Of a stretch of DNA of 47,073 nucleotides, positions 1 to 10,108 are shown in pieces. The notes under the pieces were generated by a model. That model searched no databases. It was not told the DNA's origin and worked only from the letters and a program-made list of their open reading frames with translations. The DNA lies in assembly GCA_021295695.1 (NCBI GenBank), contig JAGWBW010000042.1, positions 22,824 to 69,896 of the forward strand, read 5' to 3'. Origin of the DNA: Candidatus Latescibacterota bacterium. GTDB taxonomy: Bacteria; Latescibacterota; UBA2968. A program made the position numbers and the translations under genes. How positions within the stretch are numbered: the first letter of the stretch is position 1; each line of letters opens with the position of its first letter.

Positions 1-30
1 CTCCGCTGCGCTCCGCTCAGAATGACAGTG
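1..30. repeat. End of an interspersed repeat
   Basis: The window opens with alternating CTCCGCT/GCGCTCCGC and then CTCAGAATGACAG. The same core (CTCCGCTCAGxATGACA) closes the palindromic element at 41.18-41.36 kb, and its reverse complement (TGTCATTCTGAGCG) opens that element. This is probably the right-hand end of another copy cut by the window edge. Confidence 0.6.
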
Positions 31-81
31 CAATAGAGCATAGCCAAGAAGGGGCAAAATGAGTTTTAAAACAGTCTCTTA

Positions 82-127
82 CCTTTTATCTGCGTTCATC
101 TGCGTTCATCTGCGTCATCTGCGGATC
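82..127. repeat. TCTGCGTTCA-type interspersed repeat overlapping the dsbD stop
   Basis: Three near-identical 10-base steps (TCTGCGTTCA, TCTGCGTTCA, TCTGCGTCA) are followed by TCTGCGGAT. The same string with small changes lies at 15117-15149. On the minus strand it reads ATCCGCAGATGA, and that TGA is the stop codon of the dsbD-like gene. The repeat therefore covers the last codons of a real gene. Confidence 0.75.
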
Positions 128-2004
128 ACGCTTGCAACAGTCGGACTAAGTCCCTGTTTCAAAAAGCGAACAAAGATATTCACATCGCGCGTCATCCCTG
201 GAAAATGTGCAATCTCTTTTCCCTCGGGTGTCATAACCGCGTACAAAGGCAGTGCAACCGTACTAAAATTAGCCTCCTGCAAATCGCGATTGCGCTTGTA
301 TTTTTCTCCCTGCCCATCTGTGTACAACTGAACCCGTACAAACTGTTTTAACAATGCGTGTACCTCCTTCTCGGGAAAAATATTCGCCTCCATCCAGCGG
401 CAATTCGTACACGCATAGCCCGTAAAATCGATAAATACCGGTTTGTTCGTCGCCTTTGCTTCTGCCAAACCCGCTTCATAATCATCGCGCCAGGTCAGTT
501 CGGGTTCGCCACTCCTTATTTTTGCAATCTCGCCATAGCTCCCATAAGGCGGGAAAAATGCGTCCCATTCGCCCAGGGGAGCACCAAAAAGACCCGTCAT
601 CAAATACAGCCCAAAAGCCAAACACCCACTACTCGCCAGCAAACGCAACGGACCAATCGTATCGAGCACAGAATCGTGTGGCAAGCGGATCTTTCCCAAC
701 AAATAAAAACCACACAGCAAAAAGATCGCGATCCACCCCGCAATAAAGACCTCGCGCGAAATAATACCCCACTGCCACACCAAATCGACATTGCTCAAAA
801 ATTTCAACGCAGCGGCCAATTCCAAAAACCCCATCACCACCTTCACGGAATTTAACCAACCACCGCTTTGGGGCAGAGCAGAAAGCGACTGTGGAAAAAG
901 TGCCAAAAAGAAAAACGGAGAGGCAAAAGCAGCCGAAAATACCAGCATGCCCAAAATGGGCCACGCCCACGTTCCCTGAGCCGTTAGCACCAGCAATGTG
1001 CCGACAAAAGGCGCAGTACACGTAAACGACGTAAGAGAAAACGTGAACCCCATAATTAGAATCGCACCATAACTACCCCCCTGAACCTGATTCAACTTAT
1101 TGAGCAAACCGTAAGGCAATCGAATCTCAAACAGCCCAAACAATGCCAGCGCAAAAGCCACAAAAATCGCAGTAATCAACAAATTGATCCAGGGATTGGC
1201 CGCAAACAGAGCCGCACCAGACGCGCCCAGGGTCGCCGCCAACACCATACCCAGCCCGGTAAACGTAAAAATAATACCCCCGCAATAAGCCAGCGACTTG
1301 GTGACAGACTCCCTTCGGCTCTGCGTTTCCTGCTTGGTAAAAAACGACACCGTAATGGGAATCATCGGAAACACACACGGCGTGAGCAAAGCCAGAAAAC
1401 CCATCCACAAAGACAGGTACAAAAACGCGCTCAAACCCTCTGTAATCGCACGCTCAACATCGGCCACGCTACCCGTGCCATCCAACGGCACCGCGGGCGT
1501 TTCAACAGCAGAAAACACATACTCAGCTCGCGCAGGTCCCGCTTCTACCATCACGGGAACCTCAAAAGTGTACGTATTTGGCGGCAAACACTGCGTCGCA
1601 TTGCAAAGCATATACGTCACCTCACCCGCCAGCACCCGCTCGCCCGGCATCCCCTCACCCACCTCTGCCCGCACCCCAAACCGCACTTTGGGGTGATAAT
1701 ATTCCACATTCATCTCAAAATTTGGATCGTACTCTACAATAGGCTTTGGCTGAATCACCGCCCCCACCTGCCGAAACGCCTCGCCCGATAGCGCAATCTC
1801 CGTGGGATAGGGACCTCCCGGAGGTGTGGTCGCCGAATAAATATGCCAGTCGTCGGAAAGATCCACATCAATCCAAACCGCGACAGCCTCCCCAACGCGC
1901 GCCGCCTTTGGCTCCACTGTTACGCCAAACGAAGCCTCATTTTGAGCCAATGCGGCACTGCTCTGGAGCACCATCCAAACACATACCGCGGCAAAAATTC
2001 GCAT
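115..2004 (-). CDS. dsbD: DsbD-type thiol:disulfide interchange protein
   Basis: Moves electrons from cytoplasmic thioredoxin across the inner membrane to periplasmic thiol proteins. All three parts of classical DsbD are visible: a signal peptide and periplasmic immunoglobulin-like domain with the pair LCNATQC; a central block of about eight membrane helices with the paired cysteines in LLTPCVFPMIP and FTCTAPF; and a C-terminal thioredoxin domain with CTNC. The ATG at 2004 is preferred because AAGGAG lies just upstream; an in-frame GTG at 2022 would place that ribosome site inside the gene. At about 629 residues it is slightly longer than E. coli DsbD. The last two codons and the stop lie in an interspersed repeat (82-127), so the native tail may have been replaced. 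Family assignment is firm. Confidence 0.93.
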   Translation of the reverse strand: MRIFAAVCVWMVLQSSAALAQNEASFGVTVEPKAARVGEAVAVWIDVDLSDDWHIYSATTPPGGPYPTEIALSGEAFRQVGAVIQPKPIVEYDPNFEMNVEYYHPKVRFGVRAEVGEGMPGERVLAGEVTYMLCNATQCLPPNTYTFEVPVMVEAGPARAEYVFSAVETPAVPLDGTGSVADVERAITEGLSAFLYLSLWMGFLALLTPCVFPMIPITVSFFTKQETQSRRESVTKSLAYCGGIIFTFTGLGMVLAATLGASGAALFAANPWINLLITAIFVAFALALFGLFEIRLPYGLLNKLNQVQGGSYGAILIMGFTFSLTSFTCTAPFVGTLLVLTAQGTWAWPILGMLVFSAAFASPFFFLALFPQSLSALPQSGGWLNSVKVVMGFLELAAALKFLSNVDLVWQWGIISREVFIAGWIAIFLLCGFYLLGKIRLPHDSVLDTIGPLRLLASSGCLAFGLYLMTGLFGAPLGEWDAFFPPYGSYGEIAKIRSGEPELTWRDDYEAGLAEAKATNKPVFIDFTGYACTNCRWMEANIFPEKEVHALLKQFVRVQLYTDGQGEKYKRNRDLQEANFSTVALPLYAVMTPEGKEIAHFPGMTRDVNIFVRFLKQGLSPTVASVIRR

Positions 2005-2049
2005 ATCGATCTCCTTTTTCACGTCTCACCGCTTCTTAATTCTTAATTC

Positions 2050-5000
2050 TCACGACCGCCTCTTAATAACCAGAAGCGTCACATCATCTGTCTGTGCAGC
2101 CGACGCGCGAAATTCGATCAGATCATCGATCACCGTATCGATCAAAACACCGGCACTCGCGCCCGCGTGTTTTTTGAGCAAAGCTTCCAGGCGCGCCTCC
2201 TCGAAAAACTCCCCCGCGGCATTTTGCATATCCGTCACCCCATCGCTGTAGAGCACCAGCATATCGCCAAAATCCAAAAACACACGCGCCTCTTTGGGTT
2301 CGGTATCGACCTCGGGCGGCAACGTCATACCCAGAGGCACAGACATCAATTCTATCATCTGCAAATCACCACCCACAGATACCCGATAGGGATAGGGATG
2401 CCCGGAATTGGCCAAAACCATCTCCCCGGTCTCTAAATCCAGCGTCCCCAAACAGCACGTCACAAAACTCGCCGCATCAAATTGCTCTTGCAAAACAACA
2501 TTCAAATTCCGCAACACATCTATCGGCGTTTGTGCCGCGCGAACCTCATAGTGCAACATCCCGCTCAATTGCATAGCCCGCACAGCACCCTGCATCGCCT
2601 TACCCGACACATCTGCGGCCCCAAACCCCAGTGTTTTCCGATCGTCGTCCAACCAGAAATACGTAAAATAATCACCACCGACGTGATTGGCCGGCAAACA
2701 TCTACCCACCACCTCAAACCCTCTCTCCCGCACGGGATCTCGGGGCAACAGCCCCATCTGCATATCGTGGGCTTCCTGAAGTTCCGTCTCCAATTCGTCA
2801 ATCAACTGCGTCTGTGCTATGCGCCAGCGCTTGTGCTTTTGAAACGCATATCCCGTCGTGACCAGCACAATGAGCAGCGAAACACCGCTCAACCCCACAA
2901 ACCAGGGCCGTTGCCACACAGGCGCCAACACCTCAAACACCTGCACTGCAGACGTCTTATCCACATTAAAAGCCAGATCCATAGCGCGCACTTCAAATTT
3001 GTGAACACCCGCGTCCAGATCCTCCAACAAAACCCGATTATTGCGCGAAAAACCCGACCAAGCCCCCTCACCGAGCCGCCATGAATATTGCAATGACCCA
3101 TCTGGCGTCTGCTTCCACACATCCTGCCCTGAAAACTCAAACAACGCATTTTGATACGGCGCAATTTGAACTGGCGGAGCCAAAAGAAGTGTTTCGGGCG
3201 CATCGCCATCGGGATTATAACAACCCAACCCACCAGACGTCGCAAACCAGAGATTGCCTTTGGCATCCTGTCCCACATCCCAAACCTGTGTACTCGGCAA
3301 CCCCTCTTGAACCGTATAACGCACCCATGCAAACCCATCGGTATGAATCGCGCCATCAATCGGCGAAGCCAGCCACACAGTGCCATCATTCGCCGGAAAT
3401 ATCCGATGCACCCCATTAAACTGCGCCTGATCTGTGCCCGGCACGCGGCGCCACCTCTGCCCATTAAAATGCGCCACACCCTCAAGCGGCGAACTAATCC
3501 ATATCTGTCCACCAATATCTTCGGCAATTCCAGTAATCGGCCCATCGGGTATGCCATCAGCCACCGTGTATTTTCGCTGCTCTCCATCCACTACCTGCAT
3601 CACGCCATCCACCTGCCCCAGCCACAAACTCCCATCGCTCGCCTCGCAAATCCAGATACCAGACCTTAAGGGATTATCTCCTATCTGCGCCAGACCCTGA
3701 GTCTGGGGGGTAGATAGAGCCGTCCATACCTGTCCATCGAATCGATGAACACCCGAACGCGTAATTACCCACACACCGCCATCTTGTGCAGGGCATACAG
3801 ATTGAAATCCCAATCCCGTGCGCCTATCTGGCCTTATCACCTCCCATACCTCGCCATCATAACGCAACAACTGAAACGGCGTTACACCCCAGAGGTGTCC
3901 TTTTCCATCGACAAACAAATCGACCAAACGCCCGCGCATATCATCTAACTCGCGTGCTACACGCCAGGAACCCCGTTCAAAATTGTAAATCGCATCATTG
4001 CCAACCCAGAGCTGACCGCTTTTATCGAGCGCAAAAAACGAAGCCCCGCGATCATTCATCCCCGGCCAACTCCTGTGGTGCAACCATCCCGAAAGCCCCA
4101 ACCGCGCAACCCCACCGGTCGTCCCCACCCAAATAGCCCCATCCGCGGCAATACAAATATCGACCACATTGCTATTGGGCAATCCCTCGCGCTCTGCAAA
4201 AGTCCGCCATTGTCCAGTCGCATCTCGAGAAGCGGCACCAGCAGGCGTGCCAATCCACGCCGTTCCATCTTGTGCAAAGCGAATCACCTGCACCCGATTA
4301 GCCGGCAACCCATCCTCAGTTGTAAATGTTTCCCATTGTCCCGAATGATATCGCTTAAGCCCGCTCTCATTCGTGCCGAACCAGACTGCACCATCAGCAC
4401 CTTGTCCCATCGCCAACACCGACACACTGGCTAAGCTATCCATATCTGCTATCGTCGTCCACTCGCCCGTATCCACATCCAGTAATCCCATGCCCCGAGC
4501 AAACCCGCCAGGCCTTCCACCCCGTCCTCCACGACCATCAGGACCGTCCATATCCCTCAAACCACCACGCTCGCCCCGACCACCTGGTTCACCGCGTCCT
4601 CTGCGACCATCAGGACCTTCCGCCCCCCTAAAACCACCGCGCCTACCTCTGCCACCAGGTTCACCTCGTCCCATTCCAGGACCAAACAAAACATTACCAC
4701 CTCGCCCCCCATAAGCGACCCAAACTTTCCCATTTGCATCAGCCATCAAACTTTGAACACCTTGAAGCGGCTGACCATTCAGGGTCACCACATAAAGTTG
4801 AGCCCCATCAAAGCGCAACAAATAACCTTCATCGGTCACCAGGCAGGCGCGACCACCATCCAGCCCCAAAATCTGGCGTAAGCCTCTCCCTCCTCTGAAT
4901 TCTTCTGGCGTATCAATACCTCGCCATTCCTCGCCAGAAAAATAAGCCAAACCCTGTCGTGTTTGACGATCAAAACCCCGTCCCACAGCAGCCCACAATG

Positions 5001-5283
5001 CCCCATCGGGCGCGGCAAACAGATCCCGAACAGCGTTTCCCGGCAATCCATCTTCAACCCCGTACTTCTTCCATGAACGCCCATCATAGCGCGACACCCC
5101 ACCCAGCGTGGCAAACCACATCGCCCCATCGGGCGTCTGCACCACAGCCGTCACCACATTGTGCGCCAACCCATCTTCTTGCCGAAAAGACGTCCACACA
5201 TGCCTGGCCTCGCCCGCAAAAACCTCGGCATTCAGGCAAAGAATAAACATCCATATAAAAAACAAAAATCTTTGACCGACCAT
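2050..5283 (-). CDS. Two-component-type beta-propeller sensor with SpoIIE/PP2C phosphatase output
   Basis: A membrane sensor that probably dephosphorylates an anti-sigma-antagonist-like partner. A signal peptide (about residues 1-24) is followed by many propeller blades of the type W..F..EDGLP.N.V and DG.IWFGT.GG, arranged like the periplasmic sensor of hybrid two-component proteins. A Y_Y_Y-like domain follows (about 720-805), then one membrane helix (about 815-835), a short helical linker, and a PP2C/RsbU-type domain to residue 1077 with MQMGLLP, HVGGDYFTYF and GFGAADVSGKAMQGA; the metal-binding Asp residues are present. A Gly/Arg-rich insert (about residues 203-255) interrupts one blade. 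Its DNA is a 72-base unit repeated in tandem (4523-4666), so it probably grew by slippage. The start ATG has GGAG about 10 bases upstream. It lies 45 bases upstream of dsbD on the same strand and may be co-transcribed with it. Confidence 0.9.
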   Translation of the reverse strand: MVGQRFLFFIWMFILCLNAEVFAGEARHVWTSFRQEDGLAHNVVTAVVQTPDGAMWFATLGGVSRYDGRSWKKYGVEDGLPGNAVRDLFAAPDGALWAAVGRGFDRQTRQGLAYFSGEEWRGIDTPEEFRGGRGLRQILGLDGGRACLVTDEGYLLRFDGAQLYVVTLNGQPLQGVQSLMADANGKVWVAYGGRGGNVLFGPGMGRGEPGGRGRRGGFRGAEGPDGRRGRGEPGGRGERGGLRDMDGPDGRGGRGGRPGGFARGMGLLDVDTGEWTTIADMDSLASVSVLAMGQGADGAVWFGTNESGLKRYHSGQWETFTTEDGLPANRVQVIRFAQDGTAWIGTPAGAASRDATGQWRTFAEREGLPNSNVVDICIAADGAIWVGTTGGVARLGLSGWLHHRSWPGMNDRGASFFALDKSGQLWVGNDAIYNFERGSWRVARELDDMRGRLVDLFVDGKGHLWGVTPFQLLRYDGEVWEVIRPDRRTGLGFQSVCPAQDGGVWVITRSGVHRFDGQVWTALSTPQTQGLAQIGDNPLRSGIWICEASDGSLWLGQVDGVMQVVDGEQRKYTVADGIPDGPITGIAEDIGGQIWISSPLEGVAHFNGQRWRRVPGTDQAQFNGVHRIFPANDGTVWLASPIDGAIHTDGFAWVRYTVQEGLPSTQVWDVGQDAKGNLWFATSGGLGCYNPDGDAPETLLLAPPVQIAPYQNALFEFSGQDVWKQTPDGSLQYSWRLGEGAWSGFSRNNRVLLEDLDAGVHKFEVRAMDLAFNVDKTSAVQVFEVLAPVWQRPWFVGLSGVSLLIVLVTTGYAFQKHKRWRIAQTQLIDELETELQEAHDMQMGLLPRDPVRERGFEVVGRCLPANHVGGDYFTYFWLDDDRKTLGFGAADVSGKAMQGAVRAMQLSGMLHYEVRAAQTPIDVLRNLNVVLQEQFDAASFVTCCLGTLDLETGEMVLANSGHPYPYRVSVGGDLQMIELMSVPLGMTLPPEVDTEPKEARVFLDFGDMLVLYSDGVTDMQNAAGEFFEEARLEALLKKHAGASAGVLIDTVIDDLIEFRASAAQTDDVTLLVIKRRS
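4523..4672. repeat. 72-bp in-gene tandem repeat, two copies plus a start of a third
   Basis: CGTCCTC begins at 4523, CGTCCTC again at 4595 and CGTCCC at 4667, with CGACCATCAGGACC and GGTTCACC recurring at the same places in each unit. The length is a multiple of three, so the frame is kept and each unit adds 24 Gly/Arg/Asp/Pro-rich residues to the propeller protein. Confidence 0.8.
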
Positions 5284-5421
5284 TTACTTTACTCCTTCAG
5301 AGTTCACATCGCGTCGTCCGTATATAATACCAATCATTGCATCCCCCACAAAGAATAAACGCCCGTGCCCGCCTTTCGTCTCACTTGATATCGCACATGC
5401 AATGTCATATTTTATGCGGGC

Positions 5422-5454
5422 TGGATCGCGGCTTTAAGCATGCCGCGATGACGG
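5422..5454. repeat. ATCGCGGC...GCCGCGAT hairpin repeat
   Basis: A perfect 8-base inverted repeat (ATCGCGGC at 5425, GCCGCGAT at 5442) with a 9-base loop, followed by GACGG. The same element with a slightly different loop lies at 19228-19260. Here it is in the 212-base spacer between two divergent genes. There is no T-run, so it does not look like a terminator. Confidence 0.75.
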
Positions 5455-5495
5455 ATACTATCATGTCACACTTCTAACTTCACAAGGAGTCTCTC

Positions 5496-6905
5496 TTGCC
5501 TACAGATCGCCCCAACATCCTCTTTATCATGTCCGACGATCACGCTTCGCATGCCATGAGTTGCTACAACAGCCGCATCAACCAGACCCCCAACCTCGAC
5601 CGCATTGCAAATGAAGGCATGCGCTTTGACAACTGCTTTTGCACCAACTCAATCTGCGCCCCCAGCCGAGCGGTAATCCTCACCGGAACATACAACCACA
5701 TCAACGGCGTAACCACGCTGGCGACCCATCTCGACGGAAGACAACTCACATTTCCCAAATTATTCCAACAGGCGGGATATCAAACCGCCATGATCGGCAA
5801 ATGGCATCTCGGTCACGGCGGCATCCACGACCCCACCGGCTTTGACTACTGGAATGTCCTGCCCGGGCAGGGATTATATCACAACCCCGAAATGATAGAA
5901 ATGGGCGAAACAAAAGTCTATGAAGGCTATGTCACCGACATCATCACAGATTTATCCCTCGACTGGCTCAAAGCGCGGGACACAAACCGTCCCTTCATGC
6001 TCATGTACCACCACAAAGCACCCCACCGCGCCTGGGAACCCGACGAAAAACACGCCCACATGTATGAAAACGAAGACATACCCGAACCCGAAACCTTCTG
6101 GGACGACTACAGCAACCGCGCCAGCGCTGCCGAAGCCGCCCAAATGCGCGTTGACCGCGACATGAACAAAAATGACCTCAAGGAATTACCCCCTGTAGGT
6201 CTCTCACCTGAAGAAGATAAAAAATGGAAATACCAGCACTACATCAAAGACTACCTGCGCTGTGTGGCCTCCATCGACGACAATGTCGGACGCATGCTCG
6301 ACTATCTCGATGAAGAAGGTCTCACCGACAATACCATAGTCATTTACACATCTGACCAGGGCTTTTTCCTGGGCGACCACGGCTGGTATGACAAGCGTTT
6401 TATGTACGAAGAATCCCTGCGCATGCCCTTCATCATCCGCTATCCCAAAGAAATCAAACCCGGCAGTATCAACACCGACATGATCCTCAACACCGACTTT
6501 GCCCCCACCTTTCTCGACTACGCGGGCATTGACATTCCCGAAACCTTCCAGGGATCGAGCATTCGCCCCTTGCTCAACGGCGAAACACCTGAAGACTGGC
6601 AAACATCGATGTATTATCGCTACTGGATGCACCTTGCACACCACCATGTTTACGCCCATTACGGCGTGCGAACCCACCAGTACAAACTCATCTATTACTA
6701 CGCCGATGGCCTCAATCAAAAAGGGTCAATCGAAGATACCAAAGAACCCGAATGGGAACTCTTCGACCTCGAAAAAGACCCTTATGAACTCAACAGCGTG
6801 TATAGTGATCCCGAATACGCCGATATCGCACGCGAACTCAAAGACGAACTCTACCGCCTTCAGGAAAAAGTACAAGACGAGCGGTATGAGAAGGATGTGG
6901 ATTAA
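5496..6905 (+). CDS. Type I sulfatase (arylsulfatase/heparan-type family)
   Basis: Hydrolyses a sulfate ester, probably on a polysaccharide or glycan fragment. The N-terminus [13 protein letters not shown] carries the metal-binding Asp pair. The signature CAPSR (Cys54) is the formylglycine site, so an FGE-type activating enzyme must be encoded elsewhere. [32 protein letters not shown] and the C-terminal [12 protein letters not shown] are typical. The start is TTG at 5496, with AAGGAG 6 bases upstream; no better ATG lies nearby. No signal peptide is evident, so the enzyme may act in the cytoplasm on imported oligosaccharides. At 469 residues the gene is full length. The natural substrate cannot be read from the sequence. 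Confidence 0.93.
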   Translation: MPTDRPNILFIMSDDHASHAMSCYNSRINQTPNLDRIANEGMRFDNCFCTNSICAPSRAVILTGTYNHINGVTTLATHLDGRQLTFPKLFQQAGYQTAMIGKWHLGHGGIHDPTGFDYWNVLPGQGLYHNPEMIEMGETKVYEGYVTDIITDLSLDWLKARDTNRPFMLMYHHKAPHRAWEPDEKHAHMYENEDIPEPETFWDDYSNRASAAEAAQMRVDRDMNKNDLKELPPVGLSPEEDKKWKYQHYIKDYLRCVASIDDNVGRMLDYLDEEGLTDNTIVIYTSDQGFFLGDHGWYDKRFMYEESLRMPFIIRYPKEIKPGSINTDMILNTDFAPTFLDYAGIDIPETFQGSSIRPLLNGETPEDWQTSMYYRYWMHLAHHHVYAHYGVRTHQYKLIYYYADGLNQKGSIEDTKEPEWELFDLEKDPYELNSVYSDPEYADIARELKDELYRLQEKVQDERYEKDVD

Positions 6906-6911
6906 TCCAAG

Positions 6912-8306
6912 CTACTTCGGCACCTTGAGCACAGCGTAAAAATTGGCATAGTGCCGGCGGGTCTCTCTGCGAATAATCATCCCAACTTCGTCACCGGGTT
7001 TCAACTGAGCCAATACATCTTCGTAATCTTCCATCGAACGCATGGGCGTGCGATTGATCTCGCGAATCACATCTCCTCGTCGCAAACCCGCCGCTTCAGC
7101 CGCGCTTTCTGCTCTCACATCGGTGATGAGCATGCCCCATTGTGCATTATAACCAAACTGACGGGCAATCGCGGGCGTCATCTCCTGAACATTCAACCCC
7201 AGGGCGCGTTGTCGCTCCACCTCTTGCAGGCCGCGAAAGGGATCAAACGCATCCACCGTTACGCGCAGCTTTTTATTTACCCCATCTCGGATCACCTCAA
7301 TTGTCACTTGTGCGCCCGGAGGGATTCGCGCAATACGCGTGAGAAACTCATCCGCATTGGAAATCTCGCGGTTGTTCAACCCCACAATCACATCGCTGGG
7401 CTGTAAACCCGTCTGCTCGGCAAATTCTCCCACTTCCCGAATCAGCGCACCCTGGTTGACCTGTAATCCCAGTGCTTCGGAAAGTTCCGGCGTAAGGTCT
7501 TGAACCACCACATCCAGATACCCGCGTTTCACCTCTCCAGCCTCGATAATCTGGTCCATAATATTGCGCGCCATATTAATTGGCACAGCCAACCCAATAC
7601 CCTGACTACCGCCGCTACGCGACAAAATTGCCGTATTCAGACCCACCAGTTCCCCGCGCAAATTCACCATTGCCCCACCGCTGTTGCCCGGATTAATTGC
7701 CGCATCTGTCTGAATAAAATCTTCATAATCCACAATATCTAAATTGCCTCGCCCAATCGCGCTCACAATACCGTACGTCACCGTGTGCCGCAAACCATAC
7801 GGATTGCCAATTGCCAGCACCCATGAACCGACCTTCAACTTATCCGAATCGCCCATCTTCAGCGCGGGCAAATCGCGTCCATCAACCTTTAACACCGCAA
7901 CATCGCTCTGCGGATCTGTTCCTACCAGCATTGCGCCGAACTTTCTGCCATCGTCGAGTTCCACTTCAATCTCATCGGCACCTGCAATAACGTGATGATT
8001 CGTCAAAATATAGCCATCTCGAGAAACAATAACCCCCGAACCCAAACCCTGCTGCCGCGGTTCTCTCCGATACTGCCCACCGCCAAAAAGATAATCGAAA
8101 AATGGATTGCCCGTTGATCTTCGCACCCCAACAACTCTTTTATTTATAATCGCAACCACACCTAAATTGACCTCGGAAGCCACCGCTGCAAAAGCCTCGC
8201 TGAACTTTTCCATTTGCGCAATCGTCACCTGATGTTCAGGATCGATTTTTGCCTCGACCTGCAAAACCATAAATCCCACAATCAATATCGCCATCCACCT
8301 TTTCAT
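6912..8306 (-). CDS. HtrA/DegP-type periplasmic serine protease
   Basis: Degrades or refolds damaged envelope proteins. A signal peptide (residues 1-19) is followed by a trypsin-like domain with His105 (TNHHVIAGA), Asp135 (DPQSDVAVLKV) and Ser209 (NPGNSGGAM), the complete catalytic triad. Two PDZ domains follow (about 255-345 and 360-455). At 464 residues it matches two-PDZ DegP/DegQ proteins. Its 3' end faces the sulfatase gene with only 6 bases between them. A strong terminator for the upstream small gene (8392-8430) separates it from that gene, so it probably has its own promoter. The N-terminal loop is Gly/Arg/Gln-rich, as in the regulatory LA loop of the family. Family assignment is firm; the choice between DegP, DegQ and DegS is open. 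Confidence 0.94.
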   Translation of the reverse strand: MKRWMAILIVGFMVLQVEAKIDPEHQVTIAQMEKFSEAFAAVASEVNLGVVAIINKRVVGVRRSTGNPFFDYLFGGGQYRREPRQQGLGSGVIVSRDGYILTNHHVIAGADEIEVELDDGRKFGAMLVGTDPQSDVAVLKVDGRDLPALKMGDSDKLKVGSWVLAIGNPYGLRHTVTYGIVSAIGRGNLDIVDYEDFIQTDAAINPGNSGGAMVNLRGELVGLNTAILSRSGGSQGIGLAVPINMARNIMDQIIEAGEVKRGYLDVVVQDLTPELSEALGLQVNQGALIREVGEFAEQTGLQPSDVIVGLNNREISNADEFLTRIARIPPGAQVTIEVIRDGVNKKLRVTVDAFDPFRGLQEVERQRALGLNVQEMTPAIARQFGYNAQWGMLITDVRAESAAEAAGLRRGDVIREINRTPMRSMEDYEDVLAQLKPGDEVGMIIRRETRRHYANFYAVLKVPK

Positions 8307-8391
8307 ATACCATCTCTCCGTTGTAGCGATTGAACTTTAGTTATATCTCACAAAGTGTCAAAAGTTCCTGAAATTGTCCAATTTCGTCAAC

Positions 8392-8430
8392 AACAAAGAA
8401 AAAGGCCGAGATCCACAGAGAATCTCGGCC
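8392..8430 (-). terminator. Rho-independent terminator of the 109-residue gene
   Basis: On the minus strand GGCCGAGAT, a 9-base loop and ATCTCGGCC form a perfect 9-bp stem, followed by TTTTTCTTTG. It lies 24 bases past the stop codon of the gene at 8454-8783. Confidence 0.88.
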
Positions 8431-8453
8431 TTATTTGAAATAAAAAAATGTAC

Positions 8454-8783
8454 TTAAGCAGCTGACTTATCCGACGGACGCACCTTTTTCAGCGCGGACA
8501 TCCAGGTCAGTTCATAGACCACCAGCGCACCTCGCCATACCTCGACATTTTCAAGTCCACTGTACACCAATCGCGCAGCCTGTTCAATCGTCGCCTCTGC
8601 GGCCTTCACTTCGGGCTGATCGGCCACAGTCTTCATGGGAACGGGACCATAAGCAGCGCGAATGCGATTAATCACCTCACAGACTTCCCGACGAAACTGA
8701 GGGACGAAACGGGACCGAGAGGTAGCCCGCTGTACCCCGTTTGATCGCGAACCGATAGCCGACATAGAAAAAATGCGTCTCAT
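8454..8783 (-). CDS. Small protein of unknown function (109 aa)
   Basis: I do not recognise this family. The first 25 residues are basic and Ser/Arg-rich; the rest is predicted helical (REVCEVINRIRAAYG, EVKAAEATIEQAARL, EVWRGALVVYELTWMSALKKV). There is no signal peptide or membrane segment, so it is probably cytoplasmic, and the basic start could bind nucleic acid. It is a real gene: AGGAGAT lies 6 bases before the ATG and a strong terminator follows. It is monocistronic. The AT-rich upstream region (8790-8900) could hold a good promoter. Confidence 0.7.
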   Translation of the reverse strand: MRRIFSMSAIGSRSNGVQRATSRSRFVPQFRREVCEVINRIRAAYGPVPMKTVADQPEVKAAEATIEQAARLVYSGLENVEVWRGALVVYELTWMSALKKVRPSDKSAA

Positions 8784-9040
8784 GGGAACATCTCCTATCT
8801 AAGTTAGGTGAATATACCGATATAAATCGTCGTATATAATCACAAAAACTTTCCTAAATTCAATTTTTACATAATATTATATACTATTTTCCAACTGCCA
8901 TAAATATAGTGAACATTTGTATATGCGTCAAGAGTAAAATGTCACAATCTCACAAAAAAAACTTTCCCTCTATCCGCTGCTCTATTATCTTTTCCCCCCG
9001 ATATTCACAGGATTTCCAACTAACACAAGAAAGGAGCATC

Positions 9041-10108
9041 ATGGCAAACAAACTCAAAGTCGGCATCATCGGCGTTGGCGGCATCGCGCGCACGCACATG
9101 CCTGGATGGGCTGCTTCTGCACATGCCGATCTGATTGCCGGCAGTGATATCAATGCAGACGTACTGAACAATTGGGGCGAAAATAACAATATATCCATCC
9201 TTTCTACCGACCCGGAAGACCTGTTCAAAAATCCCGATATCGATATCATCGACATCTGTACCCCCAACAATTATCACGCGCCATTAGCCATCGCCGCGCT
9301 GGAAGCGGGCAAACACGTCATCTGCGAAAAACCCCTTGCCCCCAACCCCGAACTCATCAAAAACATGATTGCCGCACGCGACAAATCTGGCAAAACCCTG
9401 ATGACAGCGCAGCATTTTCGCTTTTCGGGCAAATCAAAAGCCATGCGAGCCGAACTCGACACCGGCGTACTCGGAGACATTTACCACGCGCGAAGCTGGA
9501 TGCTCCGCCGCTCAGGGGCACCAAACACACCCGGCTTTATTCAAAAACAACACAGCGGCGGCGGCCCTTGCATCGACATTGGCGTACACATCCTGGACCT
9601 CACGCTCTATTTTATGAACAATCCCAAACCCGTATCCGTCACCGGTGTCGCGCGTGCAGAAATCGCCCATCAAGAAGGTGCCTTCAGTAGTTGGGGGCGC
9701 ATCCCATCGGAACAATTTGACGTGGAGGACTTTGCCTCAGCCTTTGTGCGCTTTGAAAACGGGGCAACCCTTATAATCGAAGTCAGCTGGTTACTCCACC
9801 ACAACACCCGGGGCGAAGACATGCAAATGTGGCTCTACGGCACCAGAGGAGGCAGCCACTGGCCCAGTTGCGAAATCTATCACAGCAACTACGACACGCA
9901 ACAACACTATAACCGCACCCTGCAAAATACCCGCGATCTGCTTGAACCCCACGCACAAGAATGCGTCGAATTTGCCCAGGCCATCGCCGAGGGCAAACCC
10001 TCACCCGTGCCCGCCGAGCAATCGCTGCAAGTCATGGCAATTCTCGACGGCATTTATCGCAGCCAGGAAACGGGCACAGAAGTAAAAATCGCGCCGGAAC
10101 TGTCGTGA
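9041..10108 (+). CDS. Gfo/Idh/MocA-family oxidoreductase
   Basis: NAD(P)-dependent oxidation or reduction of a sugar or cyclitol in the cytoplasm. The Rossmann nucleotide site is GIIGVGGIARTH near the N-terminus, followed by DIDIIDICTPNNYHAPLAIAALEAGKHVICEKP, where the EKP lysine is the usual catalytic residue. The C-terminal GFO/IDH alpha-beta domain has GGGPCIDIGVHILDL. The start is ATG 9041, with AAGGAG 5 bases upstream; an in-frame extension to 8909 reads through an AT-rich leader with no family similarity. The stop codon overlaps the GTG start of the next gene by 4 bases, so the two are translationally coupled. The substrate is not determinable. Confidence 0.93.
   Translation: MANKLKVGIIGVGGIARTHMPGWAASAHADLIAGSDINADVLNNWGENNNISILSTDPEDLFKNPDIDIIDICTPNNYHAPLAIAALEAGKHVICEKPLAPNPELIKNMIAARDKSGKTLMTAQHFRFSGKSKAMRAELDTGVLGDIYHARSWMLRRSGAPNTPGFIQKQHSGGGPCIDIGVHILDLTLYFMNNPKPVSVTGVARAEIAHQEGAFSSWGRIPSEQFDVEDFASAFVRFENGATLIIEVSWLLHHNTRGEDMQMWLYGTRGGSHWPSCEIYHSNYDTQQHYNRTLQNTRDLLEPHAQECVEFAQAIAEGKPSPVPAEQSLQVMAILDGIYRSQETGTEVKIAPELS

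Noticed and set aside
9961-10104. N-terminal extension of the metallo-hydrolase gene
   Set aside because: The 48 extra codons overlap the oxidoreductase in another frame and have no similarity; the GTG at 10105 gives a normal family start.
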